Shown piece by piece: positions 61,943-64,000 of a stretch of DNA of 64,000 nt. The notes under the pieces were generated by a model, which was not told the origin of the DNA, did not search any database, and saw nothing but the letters and a program-made list of their open reading frames with translations. The position numbers and the translations under genes were made by a program. The first letter of the stretch is position 1, and each line of letters starts with the position of its first letter. This DNA comes from Pseudomonas guariconensis (GTDB lineage Bacteria > Pseudomonadota > Gammaproteobacteria > Pseudomonadales > Pseudomonadaceae), in contig NZ_FMYX01000010.1 of assembly GCF_900102675.1 (NCBI RefSeq), positions 1-64,000 of the forward strand, given 5' to 3'.

Positions 61943-62638
61943 TCAGGGTCCTGGGGCAACCAGGCGATAGCCTACGCCGGCTTCGGTGATGATGAACCGC
62001 GGCGCAGTCGGATCATCCCCCAACTTCTGCCGCACGTGGGCGACGACGATGCGCAGGTAATGGGTGTCATCGACATGCGTCGGCCCCCAGATGTCCTTGA
62101 GCAGTTGCTGCTGGGTGATGACGCGGCCGGGGTGGCCGGCGAGCTGGGCGAGCAATGCGTACTCTTTGCGGGTCAGGGCTACTTCCGCACCGTCGAGGGT
62201 CACCTTGCGAAACGCAAAGTCCACCACCAAGGGGCCGAAACTTACGCTCGACTGGACAGCGTCGGCCTGGGACGTCTGGCGCAGCAAGGCGCGGATGCGG
62301 GCAAGGAATTCCTGGATGCCGAACGGTTTGGTCACGTAGTCGTTGGCGCCGCCATCGAGTGCGTCGACTTTCTGTACTTCACTCGCGCGCACCGAGAGCA
62401 CCAGCACTGGCACGGCGCTCCATTCACGCAGCTCGCGCAGCACCTGTTGGCCGTCCATGTCGGGTAGGCCAAGGTCGAGCACCACCAGGTCCGGCTTGCT
62501 CAGCGCGGCCTGGGCGAGGCCTTCGGCGCCGGTGGCGGCTTCGATGACTTTGTAGCCTTGTGAGGCGAGGCTGATGCGCAGGAACTTGCGGATCTGCGGT
62601 TCATCGTCGATGACCAGCAGGGTGGCGGACTGACTCAT
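61943..62638 (-). CDS. kdpE: KdpE response regulator
   Basis: A 231-residue OmpR-type regulator: receiver (1-120; phospho-accepting Asp in LVVLDLGLPD, Thr/Lys in VLVLSVRA and DYVTKPFG) and winged helix (about 130-228; LTRKEYALLAQLAGHPGRVITQQQLLKDIWG). In the KdpDE system it activates the kdpFABC potassium pump operon under K+ limitation. Its ATG overlaps the kdpD stop by four bases, so sensor and regulator are translated together. Confidence 0.95.
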   Translation of the reverse strand: MSQSATLLVIDDEPQIRKFLRISLASQGYKVIEAATGAEGLAQAALSKPDLVVLDLGLPDMDGQQVLRELREWSAVPVLVLSVRASEVQKVDALDGGANDYVTKPFGIQEFLARIRALLRQTSQADAVQSSVSFGPLVVDFAFRKVTLDGAEVALTRKEYALLAQLAGHPGRVITQQQLLKDIWGPTHVDDTHYLRIVVAHVRQKLGDDPTAPRFIITEAGVGYRLVAPGP

Positions 62639-64000
62639 GGGGCTTCGCTTTCAGGCTCAGGTTGTGGAGGCAACGGCAAGCATAGAGTGATGCAGGTGCC
62701 CTGACCATCGATGCCGTCGCCGACGAGGATCTGCCCGCCGTGGGCGCCGATCATGCCTTGGCAAATGGCAAGGCCAAGGCCGGTGCCCTGCCCTCCCCGG
62801 TCGCCGCGGGCTGCGGTGTAGAACATGTCGAAAATCTTCTCGCGCTCACTCACCGGAATGCCCGGGCCTTGGTCGCTGACGGCGAAGTGCAGTTGCTCGT
62901 TCTGCTCAGAGACTTGCAACGCCAGGCGCCCGTTGACCGGCGAGAAACGGGCCGCGTTTTCCAGCACGTTGACCAGCGCCTGTTCGATCAGCGCCGCATG
63001 CACGAACAGCAGCGGCAGCTCGGGCGGCACATCGGTGTGCACACGCAGCGGAGCCAGGACCACGCGCAGGCGGTTGAGGGCGCTGCCGACGATGTCGGCC
63101 GGGGCGACCCAGTCGCGGGCGAGCTTGAGGCCGCCGTGGCCGAGACGAGTCATGTCCAAGAGGTTCTGGATATAGCGGTCCAGGCGTTCGGCTTCGTTGC
63201 GGGTGCCTTCGAGCAGCTCTTGGCGATCGGCCGGAGGGATGGCGTCGCCCAGGGCCAGCAGGCTGTCGATACTGCCGCGCATGGCGGTCAGGGGGGTGCG
63301 CAGGTCGTGGGAAACAGAGGCCAGCAGTGCACTGCGCAGTTGTTCGGTCTCGCCATGCAGGCGCGCGGCCTCCAGTTGCTCGCCCAGGCGGGCGCGAGCC
63401 AGGGCCTGGGCCAGGGGTTGGCCGAGAGACATCAACAGGCGTCGGCGTTGGGGGCTTAAGGTCTCCCCTGTGCGTGGGCGCACGCCAAGCAGGGCCAGGG
63501 GTTGATCGTCCACCGCGAGCGGCCACCACCACCAACGCCCATCAGGCAAGGTGTCGCTGCCGTGCCCGGCGGCCTGGCCGTGCTGCCAGGCCCATTCGGC
63601 GGCGGCGCGTTCGTTGTTGGTCAGTTGCGGTTCGTGGCTGCTGGTGGCTTGCAGCAGGCCCTCAGCATTGCGCTCGAGCAGGCAGGCCTGCATGTCCTGC
63701 CAGGCGCCCAGGTGCTGGCCGGCGGCGTTGAACACAGCCTGGCGGTCCGTGGCCACGGTGAGACGACGTGAGAGGTCCAGCAGTTGCGTGGTCTCGGCCT
63801 GGGTTTCGCGCAGGGCCTGCAACTGACGGCGCTGGCGGGCGGCGAGGTTGCCGGTGAGGCCCGCCATGAGCAGGAAGAACACCAGGGTGAGCACGTCTTC
63901 TTCGCGCTGGATGGCGAAGGAGAAGTTGGGCGGGATGAACAGAAAGTCATAGGTGAGAAACGACAGCGCCGCGCAGGCCAGCGCCGGCCCCAGACTGCTG
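62635..64000 (-). CDS. kdpD: KdpD sensor histidine kinase, partial (5' end outside the window)
   Basis: The C-terminal 454 codons of KdpD are present, and the frame is open to the window edge. From the edge inward: the last transmembrane helices (SFLTYDFLFIPPNFSF, VFFLLMAGLTGNLAARQRRQ), a GAF-like region (about 63500-63760), then the kinase with the phospho-accepting His in ASVSHDLRTPLTAMRG, N-box NVLENAARFSP, G1 SDQGPGIP and G2 GGQGTGLGLAI. The N-terminal KdpD/Usp domains lie beyond the edge. KdpD senses potassium limitation and turgor. The kdpFABC genes are expected to lie upstream. Confidence 0.95.
   Translation of the reverse strand, partial: SSLGPALACAALSFLTYDFLFIPPNFSFAIQREEDVLTLVFFLLMAGLTGNLAARQRRQLQALRETQAETTQLLDLSRRLTVATDRQAVFNAAGQHLGAWQDMQACLLERNAEGLLQATSSHEPQLTNNERAAAEWAWQHGQAAGHGSDTLPDGRWWWWPLAVDDQPLALLGVRPRTGETLSPQRRRLLMSLGQPLAQALARARLGEQLEAARLHGETEQLRSALLASVSHDLRTPLTAMRGSIDSLLALGDAIPPADRQELLEGTRNEAERLDRYIQNLLDMTRLGHGGLKLARDWVAPADIVGSALNRLRVVLAPLRVHTDVPPELPLLFVHAALIEQALVNVLENAARFSPVNGRLALQVSEQNEQLHFAVSDQGPGIPVSEREKIFDMFYTAARGDRGGQGTGLGLAICQGMIGAHGGQILVGDGIDGQGTCITLCLPLPPQPEPESEAP

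Noticed and set aside
1..64000. CRISPR array, rRNA or tRNA genes
   Set aside because: No regularly spaced repeats or recognisable RNA genes were seen anywhere in the window.

Overview
The window looks like chromosome of a Pseudomonas of the P. putida group. The evidence is GC-rich coding DNA and gene content of the kind found in that group: an mrp antiporter operon, a soxR/monooxygenase pair, phnWX, chrR, ldcA-dnaQ-rnhA-gloB-mltD, an npp-type peptide transporter and kdpDE. No tRNA, rRNA, CRISPR array, transposase or integrase was seen. Family assignments and synteny comparisons come from sequence motifs and recalled knowledge; no database search was run.

Left part (1-18.3 kb). An RhtA-type exporter is followed by a small lipoprotein, an aminopeptidase P, and a DUF3182-like protein overlapping an alpha/beta hydrolase. 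Next are SoxR with its divergent monooxygenase and a well-matched sox box, a GlxA-type regulator divergent from a cysteine hydrolase, and an XRE-cupin regulator divergent from an EamA exporter. The seven-subunit Mrp antiporter, encoded by six genes (B fused to A), follows. The stretch ends with small conserved genes and a DksA-like protein that lacks half of its zinc ligands. An 18-bp perfect palindrome before rhtA recurs twice, imperfectly, at the XRE-cupin/EamA promoter, which suggests one regulator controls two exporters about 8 kb apart.

Middle part (18.3-41 kb). Two very large toxin/effector-like genes flank a five-gene acyl-CoA degradation operon (acyl-CoA synthetase, SDR dehydrogenase, thiolase, acyl-CoA dehydrogenase, enoyl-CoA hydratase). 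The first resembles the Pseudomonas dermonecrotic-toxin-like (DUF6543-type) proteins and is broken by a one-base frameshift. The second is intact, 1495 residues, with leucine-rich repeats and a C-terminal region carrying a NEL E3 ubiquitin ligase-type catalytic cysteine motif. After an AraC regulator come a LysR regulator with phnW-phnX (2-aminoethylphosphonate use), the ChrR flavin reductase and the lysine/ornithine/arginine decarboxylase.

Right part (41-64 kb). A housekeeping block (dnaQ, rnhA, methyltransferase, gloB, mltD) leads into a five-gene peptide ABC transporter with two tandem binding proteins. After the transporter the character changes to an accessory region. It holds an AT-richer TetR/DUF1348 pair, a DUF2790 peptide with an exported esterase, a double-GNAT protein, and three small orphan genes, one of them MafI-immunity-like. 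It also holds recurrent noncoding repeats, an exported protein with a TPR lipoprotein, and a truncated acetyltransferase. A strongly structured leader precedes a tiny ORF and a DUF3077 gene. The window ends in kdpE and a kdpD gene that runs off the right edge.
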